Below are positions 1 through 8,376 of a DNA stretch of 26,716 nt, in pieces (the first letter of the stretch is position 1; the number at the start of each line of letters is the position of its first letter). The position numbers and the translations under genes are program-made. The DNA is from an uncultured Caryophanales bacterium (GTDB lineage: Bacteria; Bacillota_I; Bacilli_A; RFN20; CAG-826). The notes under the pieces are model-generated. The model was given only the letters and a program-made list of their open reading frames with translations. It made no database searches and was not told the DNA's origin. The stretch is taken from the NCBI GenBank assembly GCA_946401755.1, contig CAMIVH010000004.1:1-26716 (forward strand). Reading direction: 5' to 3'.

Positions 1-428
1 AAAAGATTTTGATATCGGCATGTCTTGTGGGCGATAACGTTAAGTATAACGGTGGCAATAATCTCACCCCTAAACTTGATGCTCTTTTAGAGAAGTATGA
101 ACTCATTCCTTTTTGCCCTGAAGTAGAAGGTGGTTTATCTATACCTCGTTCACCAGCGGAACGTGTCGGAGATAAGGTTATTAATCAAGACGGAGATGAC
201 GTGACTAACGCTTATATGAGAGGCGCTGAATTAGCGTTTAATATCTGTTTATTTTTAAAGATTAAGAAAGTCATTCTCAAAGAGAAATCCCCGTCATGTG
301 GATCTAAAATCATCTATGATGGTAGCTTCTCTCATAAAGAAATATCTGGTATGGGAGTAACTGCGGAATATTTAAAAGAAAAAGGAATCGAAGTATATTC
401 CGAAGAAGATATCGATTCCCTCTTATAA
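1..428 (+). CDS. DUF523 / TudS-like protein (5' end outside window)
   Basis: The frame is open from the window edge. The codons before the TTG at 9 read K-I-L, giving the conserved family opening KILISACLVG, so the true start lies a few codons upstream of the window. Family hallmarks are visible: SACLVG, then FCPEVEGGLSIPRSPAE, then KSPSCG. The three conserved cysteines (C5, C36 and C96, counted from the TTG) match the three ligands of the [4Fe-4S] cluster reported for TudS, a thiouracil desulfidase of the DUF523 family. Sulfur removal from thiolated uracil is therefore a reasonable hypothesis, but family membership alone does not prove it. The gene converges on the lipoprotein gene after a 10-bp gap with no terminator hairpin. 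Confidence 0.85.
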   Translation, partial: KILISACLVGDNVKYNGGNNLTPKLDALLEKYELIPFCPEVEGGLSIPRSPAERVGDKVINQDGDDVTNAYMRGAELAFNICLFLKIKKVILKEKSPSCGSKIIYDGSFSHKEISGMGVTAEYLKEKGIEVYSEEDIDSLL

Positions 429-438
429 GTTACTGTTT

Positions 439-996
439 TTAAAACATAACCTTGTATTCAAATTCAAATTTGCGATCTACCTCAATAACTTCATTTGTTG
501 AGAAGGTATTGATGTACTCGATTTCATCGCCCTTACCAATGTGGAATGCATAGTTGCCTTGAGCTTCGCTATCATAAGGCGCATCAATAGGCTCATATCT
601 CACATATTCCACTTTGAATGATTTTTTATCGCTTGATACATAAACTTTTCTATAAGAAAGGTACGTTCCTATTACTTTAACTAGATCCAATTTTCCATAA
701 TTTAATGGGCCATTATTTACATAGGTTAATCTATTATCAATTTTGTATGATGTCTCATCTTTTCTTACGGGCATAAAAATAAAAATATGCTCGTTGTTGG
801 CTGGGGCACTACCATCATCTTTTTCGATTGGAAGATACTCTAACACCAATGTCAGCATATTGGTGTCAGTGTTGAAAGACGTATATAATTTGTCATTTGC
901 TTTGACGTATATGCATTCATTAAAGGATGTACTCCCACAAGAAGTTAATGCAATGCCACTAATAAGGCCTAATAAGAGTAAACTATATTTTTTCAT
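439..996 (-). CDS. small predicted lipoprotein, function unknown
   Basis: A 185-residue protein with a lipoprotein signal: basic MKKYS, a hydrophobic core, then the lipobox LTSC with the lipidated cysteine at residue 20. It is predicted to be anchored to the outer face of the membrane. The rest is polar and Tyr/Lys-rich with no motif I recognise. The ATG at 996 is preferred over the in-frame GTG at 1005 because the ribosome binding site AAGGTGA (1008-1002) overlaps that GTG and lies 5 nt before the ATG. The gene appears monocistronic, with its own promoter just past the terminator of the glycogen operon. Confidence 0.75.
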   Translation of the reverse strand: MKKYSLLLLGLISGIALTSCGSTSFNECIYVKANDKLYTSFNTDTNMLTLVLEYLPIEKDDGSAPANNEHIFIFMPVRKDETSYKIDNRLTYVNNGPLNYGKLDLVKVIGTYLSYRKVYVSSDKKSFKVEYVRYEPIDAPYDSEAQGNYAFHIGKGDEIEYINTFSTNEVIEVDRKFEFEYKVMF

Positions 997-1018
997 AATG
1001 GTCACCTTGTTTAATATC

Positions 1019-1047
1019 TTATTAAAAATGCTTGATTATCGCAACAA
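1019..1047 (-). promoter_or_regulatory. candidate promoter of the lipoprotein gene
   Basis: On the minus strand TTGTTG (1047-1042) is followed after 17 nt by TAATAA (1024-1019), upstream of the AAGGTGA site of the lipoprotein gene. The -35 overlaps the T-tract of the preceding terminator. Hexamer matches are moderate. Confidence 0.35.
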
Positions 1048-1070
1048 AAAAAGACTGAAATTTTCAGTCT
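1044..1070 (-). terminator. rho-independent terminator of glgB-glgP-dut
   Basis: A perfect 9-bp inverted repeat, AGACTGAAA (1052-1060) and TTTCAGTCT (1062-1070), is flanked by A7 on the left and by ATTTTT on the right. On the minus strand the hairpin is followed by a T-run, 22 nt after the dut stop. The flanking tracts would let it work in both directions. Confidence 0.8.
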
Positions 1071-1092
1071 ATTTTTAGCTTTTGTAACTTTT

Positions 1093-1584
1093 TTAATAGT
1101 TTGTGTCTTGGCGGTGATAATTCTCACCAAGTTTTTTATAATAAGCCTTTTCAATTGTGGTCCATCTCACTTTGAGGATTGGAACAATATTGATGAAGGC
1201 TTGGAAAGCTTTAACATAGCTCTTTTCATCTTGTTTCTTTAAGAAGATAGAGGCTAGTCTATAAACTTCTAAGATTTGGTTAGTGAGATCATCACTGTGC
1301 TTGGTGTAATGATATGTTCTCTTGCTGGCTTTAATATCAATACCTAAAGATAAGAAGAAATGTAAGCCATCAACATATTCGTCTAAGACGATATCTTGTG
1401 CTTCACTTGGTTTATTAGACCAATATTTGAAACATCTAGTGGCATTAGCGAATTCACCGAATTCCACGAGTAAGGCGAGGATGCGTCTTTCTCTAGTTGT
1501 GGCGTAGGTAATGTGATGATTCTCTGCGATTCTAGCGTCCAATTCCGCTTGTTTTTGATATAAGTTTGTTAAGTCTATTGTCAT
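1093..1584 (-). CDS. dut: dimeric all-alpha dUTPase (dUTP diphosphatase)
   Basis: 163 residues of the all-alpha dUTPase_2 / MazG-related NTP pyrophosphatase fold. It hydrolyses dUTP to dUMP and PPi, keeping uracil out of DNA and supplying dUMP for dTMP synthesis. The two metal-binding signatures are present: ExxE (E41, E44 in VEFGEFANA) and ExxD (E69, D72 in EYVDGLHFFLSLG), with the K/W motif (K53, W55) between them. This is the dimeric type found in Bacilli and their phages, not the trimeric beta-fold enzyme. The start codon lies 2 nt after the glgP stop, with GAGAAGG inside the end of glgP as ribosome binding site, so it is co-transcribed and probably translationally coupled with glycogen genes, an unexpected setting. 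No phage genes surround it. Confidence 0.85.
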   Translation of the reverse strand: MTIDLTNLYQKQAELDARIAENHHITYATTRERRILALLVEFGEFANATRCFKYWSNKPSEAQDIVLDEYVDGLHFFLSLGIDIKASKRTYHYTKHSDDLTNQILEVYRLASIFLKKQDEKSYVKAFQAFINIVPILKVRWTTIEKAYYKKLGENYHRQDTNY

Positions 1585-1586
1585 AA

Positions 1587-3989
1587 TTATTTAACCTTCT
1601 CTAAGTGCCAAATCTCTTCAGCGTAACTCTTGATTGTTCTATCACTGGTGAAGAAGCCAGAGTTAGCGATATTCATTAAGCACATCTTGTTCCAATGCTT
1701 TCTATCTTGATAGAGTTCTTGTATCTTTTCTTGTGCTTTAACATAAGCGTCAAAGTCAGCGAGGATGAAGTATTCATCGTGTTTATTCATGATTTCATCA
1801 AAGATGATGGTGAACTTATCATGACGGAAGCCAGACCATGGGCCATTGAATAAGGAATCTAAGACCGCTTTGATGCGGTGATCGTTATTGTAGATATCCC
1901 ATGGGTTATAGTCATTCTTCATATAGTGTTGTTCCACTTCTTCTGCGGTTAAACCAAAGATGACGTTATTTTCTTTTCCACCACGTTGGACAATTTCAAT
2001 ATTCGCACCATCCATTGTGCCTAGTGTAATAGCCCCATTCATCATGAGTTTCATGTTAGATGTACCACTTGCTTCTTTACCAGCGGTACTGATTTGTTCA
2101 CTGACGTCTGTGGCTGGGATGATTAATTCCGCGAGAGTGACACCATAGTTTTCGATGAAAACTACTTTAAGGAACTTGTTGGTTTCTTCATCGTTATTGA
2201 TGACTTCCGCGACAGCAAGGATTAATTCGATAATCTTCTTCGCATAGACATAGCTAGGCGCGGCTTTCGCACCGAAGATATATGTATGTGGATAGATTCT
2301 GAAATTTGGGTCTTCCTTCATTCTTTGATATAAGTAGATGACGTGGAAGATATTTAAGAGTTGTCTCTTATAAGCGTGCAATCTTTTAATTTGGACATCA
2401 AAGATACTATTGATATCAACATCGATACCATTATTCTCTTTAATATATTTGGCCAAAGCCATCTTATTAGCGAGTTTGATATTGCCTAAATCTTTCAAGA
2501 CTTCTTCATCATCTTGATACTTTTCAAAACCTTTAATGAGGTCCATATTAGTAATCCAATCTTCGCCAATATAAGAGCTGATTAAGTTCGCTAATTTTGG
2601 ATTAGCGTTTAATAGCCATCTACGATGAGTCACACCATTAGTCTTATTATTAAACTTATTTGGCATGTAGTTATAGAAGTCTTTAAAGGTGATGCTCTTT
2701 AAGATTTCTGTATGTAACGCGGCAACACCATTGACAGAGAAGGATGTATAAATCGCTAAGTTACACATATGGATTTGTCCATCCTTAATGATGCTCATTT
2801 GATATCTAGCGTCATTAGGGACATTATTGTTAGCCATTTCAATAGAGAAACGACGATTGATTTCTTCAATAATCATGAAGACACGTGGAATTAAATCTTG
2901 CACGTATCTCACTGGCCACTTCTCTAAGGCTTCTGGCATAACTGTATGGTTAGTGAACGCCATTGATTGAGTGACTTCTTCCCAAGCTTCATCCCAACCC
3001 ATATTGTATTCATCCATCATGATTCTCATCATTTCTGGGATGGCTAAGATTGGGTGAGTGTCATTGAGTTGGAAGACATATTGTTCATGAATACCCTTTA
3101 GGGTACCATGGTGTCTATAATAGGAACAAAGTGTAGATTGAAGACCCGCACTAACAAGGAAGTATTGTTGTCTTAATCTTAAGATTCTACCTTCTTCAGT
3201 GGAATCATCTGGATAAAGACCATGGCATAATTCTTCTAAGCCGTTGCAGTATTCTTTGAATGAAACACCTTTTGGTAAAGGATCACTTGTTGGTTCAGCA
3301 TTCCAAAGTCTTAATGTATTAGTCACATGGTTACGATAACCAACGACTGGGACATCATATGGAACAGCGCGCACGTTTAATGTGTTCGCGGTTCTTATAC
3401 CATATGTACCATCAGGTTTAAGGTATGTTTCAGGAGTACCGTATAACTTGACTTCAACAGCGTATTTGGCTCTTCTAACTTCCCAAGCATTACCATTAGT
3501 TAACCATTGGTCAGGTAATTCAACTTGTTTACCTTTAACAATCTTTTGACGGAAAAAGCCATATCCATAACGGATGCAGTTGCCGTGTCCAACATAGCCA
3601 AGGGAGGCAATACTATCAAGGAAACAGGCCGCTAAACGACCAAGACCACCATTACCAAGACCAGCGTCACTTTCTTGTTCTTCTAGTTCATGGATGTTGA
3701 TGCCATAATCGGCTAAGCCTTCTTTAACTAAATCATAAATACCCATGTTTTGGAGATTGTTAACTAAAAGTCGACCAATCAAGAATTCCATGGAGAAATA
3801 GATTAATGTTCTTTTACTATCAATTGTTTTATCGTGAGTTTTACCCCAGTCCACGTTAGCGTAGTCTCTGACCATTTCTCCTAAGACGGTATATCTTTCA
3901 GAGATGTGACTGTTTTCTACACTGACGCCATAACGTTCGACGAGACGACGAGCATATTCTTCTTTAAACTGTTGTTTATTTTCAAACAT
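1587..3989 (-). CDS. glgP: glycogen/maltodextrin phosphorylase
   Basis: 800 residues, the usual length for the GT35 family. It releases glucose-1-phosphate from the non-reducing ends of alpha-1,4-glucans in the cytoplasm, using pyridoxal phosphate. The PLP-lysine motif GTSNMKLMMNG is intact (Lys about 647), and so are the GNGGLGRLAACFLDS segment near the N-terminus and TMDGANIEI after the lysine. The ATG at 3989 is preferred over GTG 3998: AAGGAG sits 8 nt before the ATG but overlaps the GTG. It lies 12 nt downstream of the branching-enzyme gene, as one operon. No ADP-glucose synthesis genes (glgC, glgA) lie in the window, so this operon alone handles branching and mobilisation. Confidence 0.96.
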   Translation of the reverse strand: MFENKQQFKEEYARRLVERYGVSVENSHISERYTVLGEMVRDYANVDWGKTHDKTIDSKRTLIYFSMEFLIGRLLVNNLQNMGIYDLVKEGLADYGINIHELEEQESDAGLGNGGLGRLAACFLDSIASLGYVGHGNCIRYGYGFFRQKIVKGKQVELPDQWLTNGNAWEVRRAKYAVEVKLYGTPETYLKPDGTYGIRTANTLNVRAVPYDVPVVGYRNHVTNTLRLWNAEPTSDPLPKGVSFKEYCNGLEELCHGLYPDDSTEEGRILRLRQQYFLVSAGLQSTLCSYYRHHGTLKGIHEQYVFQLNDTHPILAIPEMMRIMMDEYNMGWDEAWEEVTQSMAFTNHTVMPEALEKWPVRYVQDLIPRVFMIIEEINRRFSIEMANNNVPNDARYQMSIIKDGQIHMCNLAIYTSFSVNGVAALHTEILKSITFKDFYNYMPNKFNNKTNGVTHRRWLLNANPKLANLISSYIGEDWITNMDLIKGFEKYQDDEEVLKDLGNIKLANKMALAKYIKENNGIDVDINSIFDVQIKRLHAYKRQLLNIFHVIYLYQRMKEDPNFRIYPHTYIFGAKAAPSYVYAKKIIELILAVAEVINNDEETNKFLKVVFIENYGVTLAELIIPATDVSEQISTAGKEASGTSNMKLMMNGAITLGTMDGANIEIVQRGGKENNVIFGLTAEEVEQHYMKNDYNPWDIYNNDHRIKAVLDSLFNGPWSGFRHDKFTIIFDEIMNKHDEYFILADFDAYVKAQEKIQELYQDRKHWNKMCLMNIANSGFFTSDRTIKSYAEEIWHLEKVK

Positions 3990-4001
3990 ATTTGTCACTC
4001 C

Positions 4002-5834
4002 TTATTTTATTTTCTTAAAGATACAAGCACCAAAGCTTGCAAGTTTGATGTTCATATGGGCTGGTAAACCTTCAAAGCTACCTGGTTCACTATCAACAGG
4101 TAAGCCGTTATATTGGTTATCCCCACCATAGACATCTTTATCTGAATTAAATATTTCCTCATAGGTACCACTTTCCATTAATGGAATGCCATATGATTCA
4201 TAATAATTTGTGGTCATATTAAAGACGAAGACTAAGATATCATCGTCAACTTTCCTTTGGAAAGCATAGATACTATCATTCGCGTTATCCACCATTAACC
4301 AGTGGAAGTGTTCTGGGTTGTGTTCTTCAAAATACATCGCTGGTTCATGTTGATAGATTCTATTTAAGTCTCTGACTAAACGAGACACACTATCATGCGC
4401 TGGATAGGTCTTTAAAACCCATGGTAATGATTTGTTTTCATCCCATTCATCAAATGAGCCTAATTCATTACCCATGAAGTTAAGTTTCTTACCAGGATGA
4501 GCGAATTGATATGTATATAAGTTTCTAATTAAACAGAACTTTTGATAATAATCGCCCCACATCTTATTGATGATGGTACCTTTACCGTGTACGACTTCGT
4601 CGTGAGATAAAGGAAGCATGAAATTATCACTATAGAAATAGGCCATACTAAAGGTGATATTATAGTGTTCCCATTTCTTATAAACTGGGTCTTTTGAATA
4701 ATACTTTAATGTATCATTCATCCAACCTAAGTCCCACTTATAGTCAAAGCCAAGACCACCATATTCTGTTGGTCTAGTAGTGCCTGAGAAAGCGGTACTA
4801 TCTTCGGCGATCATCATCACACTATCATGAGCGATATGGAGTTTAGCGTTTAATCTCTTAATGAATTCGACCGCACCATCGTTTTGGCCGATTGAGCTAT
4901 CTCCGTTGTAATAAATGATATTGCTAACAGCGTCCACTCTGACACCATCAAAATGGAAATAATCGACGAAGTAATTCATCGCACTCATTAAGAAACTTCT
5001 CACTGGATCTTTACCTAAATCAAATTGGTAACTACCCCAAGGAGAAACTCTCCATTTATTAGAATATTCATATAAATATGAACCATCATACTTCGCTAGT
5101 GCCCACTTGTCAGTGGCAAAGTGCACTGGGGCAAAGTCAATGATACAGCCAATTCCCGCTTGGTGAAGACGGTCCACTAACGACATGAGTTGGAAAGGAT
5201 TACCATATCTAGAATCAATTGAAAAGAAGCCGGTACCTTGATAACCCCATGAGCCATCAAATGGATATTGAATTAATGGCATAAATTCAACATGGGTAAA
5301 ACCTGCTTCTTTAATATAAGGAATAAGAGAATCCGCAACCTCTTCATAAGAAGGTTGATGACCATCTTCCGCTTTGCCTTTCCATGAACCAAGGTGCATT
5401 TCATAAATGGACATAGGCTTATCAAAGTTTCTAGTCCTGGACTTCATCCATGGATCATCATGCCAAGCAAAGTTTCTAATATCGAATAAGCGGGAACAAG
5501 TTCCTGGTCTTAATTCACTATAAAAGGCATATGGGTCGATTTTATCGACGTATTTACCTTGGGCGTTTTTAAAATGATATTTATAGCATTGATAATTTTG
5601 TAAGCCTGGGATGGTCACTTCCCAAACACCTGAATCATCAATTTTGGACATTTTGTCTTTACCGACATCCCAGTTATTCCATTCGCCGATGACACTGACA
5701 TCATCCGCCATTGGAGCGTATAAGCGGAAAGTGACATAGCCCTTTCCATCTTTTTCGTTAAAGTGTGCACCGAAGTAGTTATGAGCATCGATGCATTGAC
5801 CGTTTAGGAAGTCGTATAATAAACCAAACGCCAT
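4002..5834 (-). CDS. glgB: 1,4-alpha-glucan branching enzyme (GH13)
   Basis: 610 residues. It introduces alpha-1,6 branches into glycogen-like polymers. A CBM48-type beta domain occupies about residues 20-120 (VIGEWNNWD), followed by the GH13 barrel with region I DFAPVHF (233-239). The catalytic set is complete: nucleophile D301 in GVRVDAVSN, acid/base E344 in MMIAEDS, and D412 in LPLSHDEVVHGKG. The segment after the nucleophile (IIYYNGD...GAVEFIKRLN) is typical of Firmicutes GlgB. First gene of the operon; AGGGGA lies 7 nt before the ATG. The C-terminal all-beta domain runs to the end, so the protein looks whole. Confidence 0.95.
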   Translation of the reverse strand: MAFGLLYDFLNGQCIDAHNYFGAHFNEKDGKGYVTFRLYAPMADDVSVIGEWNNWDVGKDKMSKIDDSGVWEVTIPGLQNYQCYKYHFKNAQGKYVDKIDPYAFYSELRPGTCSRLFDIRNFAWHDDPWMKSRTRNFDKPMSIYEMHLGSWKGKAEDGHQPSYEEVADSLIPYIKEAGFTHVEFMPLIQYPFDGSWGYQGTGFFSIDSRYGNPFQLMSLVDRLHQAGIGCIIDFAPVHFATDKWALAKYDGSYLYEYSNKWRVSPWGSYQFDLGKDPVRSFLMSAMNYFVDYFHFDGVRVDAVSNIIYYNGDSSIGQNDGAVEFIKRLNAKLHIAHDSVMMIAEDSTAFSGTTRPTEYGGLGFDYKWDLGWMNDTLKYYSKDPVYKKWEHYNITFSMAYFYSDNFMLPLSHDEVVHGKGTIINKMWGDYYQKFCLIRNLYTYQFAHPGKKLNFMGNELGSFDEWDENKSLPWVLKTYPAHDSVSRLVRDLNRIYQHEPAMYFEEHNPEHFHWLMVDNANDSIYAFQRKVDDDILVFVFNMTTNYYESYGIPLMESGTYEEIFNSDKDVYGGDNQYNGLPVDSEPGSFEGLPAHMNIKLASFGACIFKKIK

Positions 5835-5855
5835 AAGAAAGTCCCCTATTCATTT

Positions 5856-5861
5856 ATTATA
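5856..5861 (-). promoter_or_regulatory. candidate -10 element for glgB-glgP-dut
   Basis: A consensus TATAAT lies on the minus strand with no convincing -35 at 16-18 nt (ATTTAT at best). It would start transcription about 15 nt before the glgB ATG, just leaving room for the AGGGGA site at 5847-5842. The 265-bp divergent spacer 5835-6099 holds this element, the ackA promoter and AT-rich sequence; I found no other clear site in it. Confidence 0.35.
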
Positions 5862-6044
5862 AATAAAAATGAGAATAAATAAATTGAAGATTGCAAAAAC
5901 TTTTCAAAGAAAAGAAAAAGAATCTTAAATGTTATAGATATTTCAGTGTTAATATTTAACCTATTTTCATTCATTTTTAGTGGTTATTTTTGCCTTTGAA
6001 ATCTGCTTAATATAAAACTTAATTGTTCAAATTCATATAATGAA

Positions 6045-6092
6045 TTGAAAGAAAAGAGCATCTATGGCATAATATGTAGTGCTTTGAAAGGA
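6045..6092 (+). promoter_or_regulatory. ackA promoter and ribosome binding site
   Basis: TTGAAA (6045-6050), a 17-nt spacer and CATAAT (6068-6073) place the transcript start near 6080. AAAGGA (6087-6092) is 7 nt from the ackA ATG. A second TATAAT at 6036-6041 lacks a good -35. Confidence 0.65.
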
Positions 6093-6099
6093 TATTATT

Positions 6100-7299
6100 A
6101 TGGCTAAAGTAATGACAATTAACTCTGGTAGCTCTTCATTGAAGTTCAAACTTTATGAAATGCCAGAAGAAAAAGTTTTATGTTCTGGTAACTGTGAAAG
6201 AATTGGTTTACCAGACGGTATTTTTACAATTAAATATGGCGATAAAAAGGACATCACAAACCCTGCATTCCCAAATCACGGTGTTGCCGCTCAATTAGTG
6301 GTTAAGTCCTTTATCGAAAAAGGTATTATTAAAGATTTTAATGAAATTAAGGCAATCGGTCACCGTATCGTTCAAGGTGGTAAATACTTCAGTGCTTCCG
6401 CTTTATTTAACGAAGACACAGAAAAGAAGATTGAATCCTTAATTCCACTTGCCCCACTTCATAATGCCGCGCACTTAACATGTTTCAGAGCCTTCAAAGA
6501 AGCTCTTCCAAACTGCCCAGCGATCGCGACATTCGATACCGCTTTCCATCAAACAATGGAACCAGCGGATTATACATTCCCAATTCCTTATGAATTAACT
6601 GAAAAATATGACATTAGAAGATATGGCGCTCATGGTACAAGTCATAAGTATTTAGCCCAAGAAGGCCTTAAATATTTACCAGGTGTTGAACATCCACGTA
6701 TCATCTCCTGCCACATCGGTTCTGGTGCTTCCATTACTGCGATTAAAGATGGTAAATGTGTCGCTACATCAATGGGCTTAACACCATTAGGTGGTATCAT
6801 GATGGGCACACGTACTGGTGATATGGATCCATCCGTCTTCAACTATGTTGTTAGTGTCACAGGTAAGTCCGCTGAAGAAGTTTACCAAATGTTCAATAAG
6901 AAATCTGGTTTCTTAGGTGTTTCTGGTATTTCTAATGACTCAAGAGACGTGCTTGCCGCTGCTGAAGCTGGTGATAAACATGCCATCTTAGCTAACGAAA
7001 TCTTCAACAGAAGAATTGCTGATTTCATCGGTCAATACTATGTGAGATTAGGTGGCTGTGACTTAATCATCTTCTCCGCTGGTATTGGTGAAAACGAACC
7101 AAGAACTCGTAGAGATGTTTGTAAATTATTAGAAGAAGCCTTAGGCGTCAAAATCGATAATGAAATCAATATGCCAATTCATGGCAAAGAAGCTTTAATC
7201 TCAACTCCAGATAGTAAGATCAAAGTCGCGATCATTCCAACCGACGAAGAAGTGATGATTGCCCGTGATGCTTACGAAATGTGTGTGAAAGGTAAATAA
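6100..7299 (+). CDS. ackA: acetate kinase
   Basis: 399 residues, normal length for the acetokinase family (ASKHA fold). It interconverts acetyl phosphate plus ADP with acetate plus ATP, giving substrate-level ATP in fermentation. The N-terminal phosphate-binding stretch NSGSSSLKF, GHRIVQGG, GAHGTSHKY, GGIMMGTRTGDMDP and the late IIFSAGIGENEP are all present. The start is supported by AAAGGA 7 nt upstream and a good promoter. nrnA begins 1 nt after its stop, so both are in one operon. No phosphotransacetylase gene (pta) is nearby, so that partner must be elsewhere. Confidence 0.97.
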   Translation: MAKVMTINSGSSSLKFKLYEMPEEKVLCSGNCERIGLPDGIFTIKYGDKKDITNPAFPNHGVAAQLVVKSFIEKGIIKDFNEIKAIGHRIVQGGKYFSASALFNEDTEKKIESLIPLAPLHNAAHLTCFRAFKEALPNCPAIATFDTAFHQTMEPADYTFPIPYELTEKYDIRRYGAHGTSHKYLAQEGLKYLPGVEHPRIISCHIGSGASITAIKDGKCVATSMGLTPLGGIMMGTRTGDMDPSVFNYVVSVTGKSAEEVYQMFNKKSGFLGVSGISNDSRDVLAAAEAGDKHAILANEIFNRRIADFIGQYYVRLGGCDLIIFSAGIGENEPRTRRDVCKLLEEALGVKIDNEINMPIHGKEALISTPDSKIKVAIIPTDEEVMIARDAYEMCVKGK

Positions 7300-7300
7300 T

Positions 7301-8296
7301 ATGAAACTTGATTCCACTCTTGCCAATTTCCTCAAACCAAACAAGAAAGAAATCACCCGTATTTTAAGCGCGATTAAACGCTATGATAGAATTGCGGTCT
7401 TTAGACATGCAATACCTGACTTTGATGCCCTTGGTTCACAAATGGGTTTAGCCACTTGGCTTAAGGACAATTTCCCAAATAAGGAAATCCATGTTCTTGG
7501 TGATAACCATGTGACATTCACCCCACGTCTATATCCTGAAATGGATAGATTACCAGAAGAGTGGTTCAAAGAACCATTCTTAGCCATTATCCTTGATACC
7601 GCGAATACTTCACGTATCAGTGATCCAAGATGGAAAAAAGCCAAATTCAAAATCAAAATTGACCACCACCCAGAAGTGGAAAAATATGGCAAAGTACAAG
7701 TTGTTAGAACTGATGCTTGTGCGGCTGCAGAAATCCTTACTGATATCTTACTTTCCTTCAAGGGAAACTATGTTTTAAGTAAGCAAGCTGCTTCCTACTT
7801 ATATTCTGGTATCGCTGGTGATTCAGGTAGATTCCAATATTCATCTACTTCTAAGGCTAGCTTTATCACTGCTTCTTATTTATTAGAAGCCGGTATCGAC
7901 TTAAGTGAAGTCTATAACAAGATGTATCAAAAGAAACTCGATGACTTAAAAGTCACCGCCTATATCCTTAACCACTTCTCTGTTTCTGAACATGGTGTGG
8001 CCTATTACGTTCTTGATGACAAGATTCAAAAAGAACTCAACATCACCACTGAAAGAGGCAAAGAAAACGTTAACCTATTTTCTAACATTGAAGGCATCAA
8101 TGCTTGGTGCTCTGTGACTGAGGATCCAAAAGACAACTGTTGGAGAGTCTCCATTAGAAGTAAAGGTAAAGCCATTAACGGTGTGGCTGCGAAATGGGAA
8201 GGCGGAGGTCACGCACAAGCTAGTGGCGCAAAGATTAATAATCTAGATCAACTTCCAGCCTTTATTAAAGACTTGGATGACTTGTTCCTAGAATAA
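7301..8296 (+). CDS. nrnA: DHH/DHHA1 phosphoesterase, NrnA-like nanoRNase / pAp phosphatase
   Basis: 331 residues. The DHH metal motifs appear in order: HAIPDFDALGSQ, ILDTANTSR, the signature DHHPE, and GIAGDSGRFQYSS, followed by the DHHA1 substrate-binding motif GGGHAQASGA near the C-terminus. Family members such as B. subtilis NrnA degrade 2-5 nt RNAs to mononucleotides and dephosphorylate 3'-phosphoadenosine 5'-phosphate; some relatives act on cyclic dinucleotides instead. With no transmembrane or GGDEF-like N-terminus, this is the soluble NrnA type rather than GdpP. It starts 1 nt after ackA (TAA-T-ATG) with the site AAAGGT inside the ackA end, so translational coupling is likely. A strong terminator follows. 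Confidence 0.88.
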   Translation: MKLDSTLANFLKPNKKEITRILSAIKRYDRIAVFRHAIPDFDALGSQMGLATWLKDNFPNKEIHVLGDNHVTFTPRLYPEMDRLPEEWFKEPFLAIILDTANTSRISDPRWKKAKFKIKIDHHPEVEKYGKVQVVRTDACAAAEILTDILLSFKGNYVLSKQAASYLYSGIAGDSGRFQYSSTSKASFITASYLLEAGIDLSEVYNKMYQKKLDDLKVTAYILNHFSVSEHGVAYYVLDDKIQKELNITTERGKENVNLFSNIEGINAWCSVTEDPKDNCWRVSIRSKGKAINGVAAKWEGGGHAQASGAKINNLDQLPAFIKDLDDLFLE

Positions 8297-8311
8297 AGAA
8301 AATTTGAACTT

Positions 8312-8339
8312 AAAAAGGTGCCGATAAGGTACCTTTTTT
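8312..8339 (+). terminator. rho-independent terminator after ackA-nrnA
   Basis: AAAAAGGTGCC (8312-8322) pairs with GGTACCTTTTT (8328-8338, one G-T pair) around a GATAA loop, and the stem runs into T6. Confidence 0.9.
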
Positions 8340-8341
8340 CT

Positions 8342-8370
8342 TTCTCTTTTGTGCGCAAGTGCGCTACAAT
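8342..8370 (+). promoter_or_regulatory. candidate dnaE promoter with overlapping GC-rich inverted repeat
   Basis: TACAAT (8365-8370) is a good -10; the -35 position holds only TTCTCT. Standard spacing puts +1 at 8377, the A of the dnaE ATG. TTGTGCGC (8349-8356) and GCGC-T-ACAA (8361-8369) form an inverted repeat with one bulged base that overlaps the -10, so a regulator could bind there. GTGCGC is also directly repeated (8351-8356, 8359-8364). Confidence 0.45.
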
Positions 8371-8376
8371 AGGAGC

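Noticed and set aside
743..1078. Plus-strand open frame of 111 codons opposite the lipoprotein gene
   Set aside because: It is antisense to a gene with a signal peptide, lipobox and ribosome binding site, has no ribosome binding site of its own, and runs through the terminator.
5891..5907. Possible catabolite (cre-like) site TTGCAAAAACTTTTCAA between glgB and ackA
   Set aside because: It lacks the central CG and the symmetric spacing of the cre consensus; probably chance in AT-rich DNA.
8359..8376. Upstream GTG start for dnaE
   Set aside because: It adds MRYNRS before the family N-terminus, has no ribosome binding site, and would place the -10 element inside the gene.
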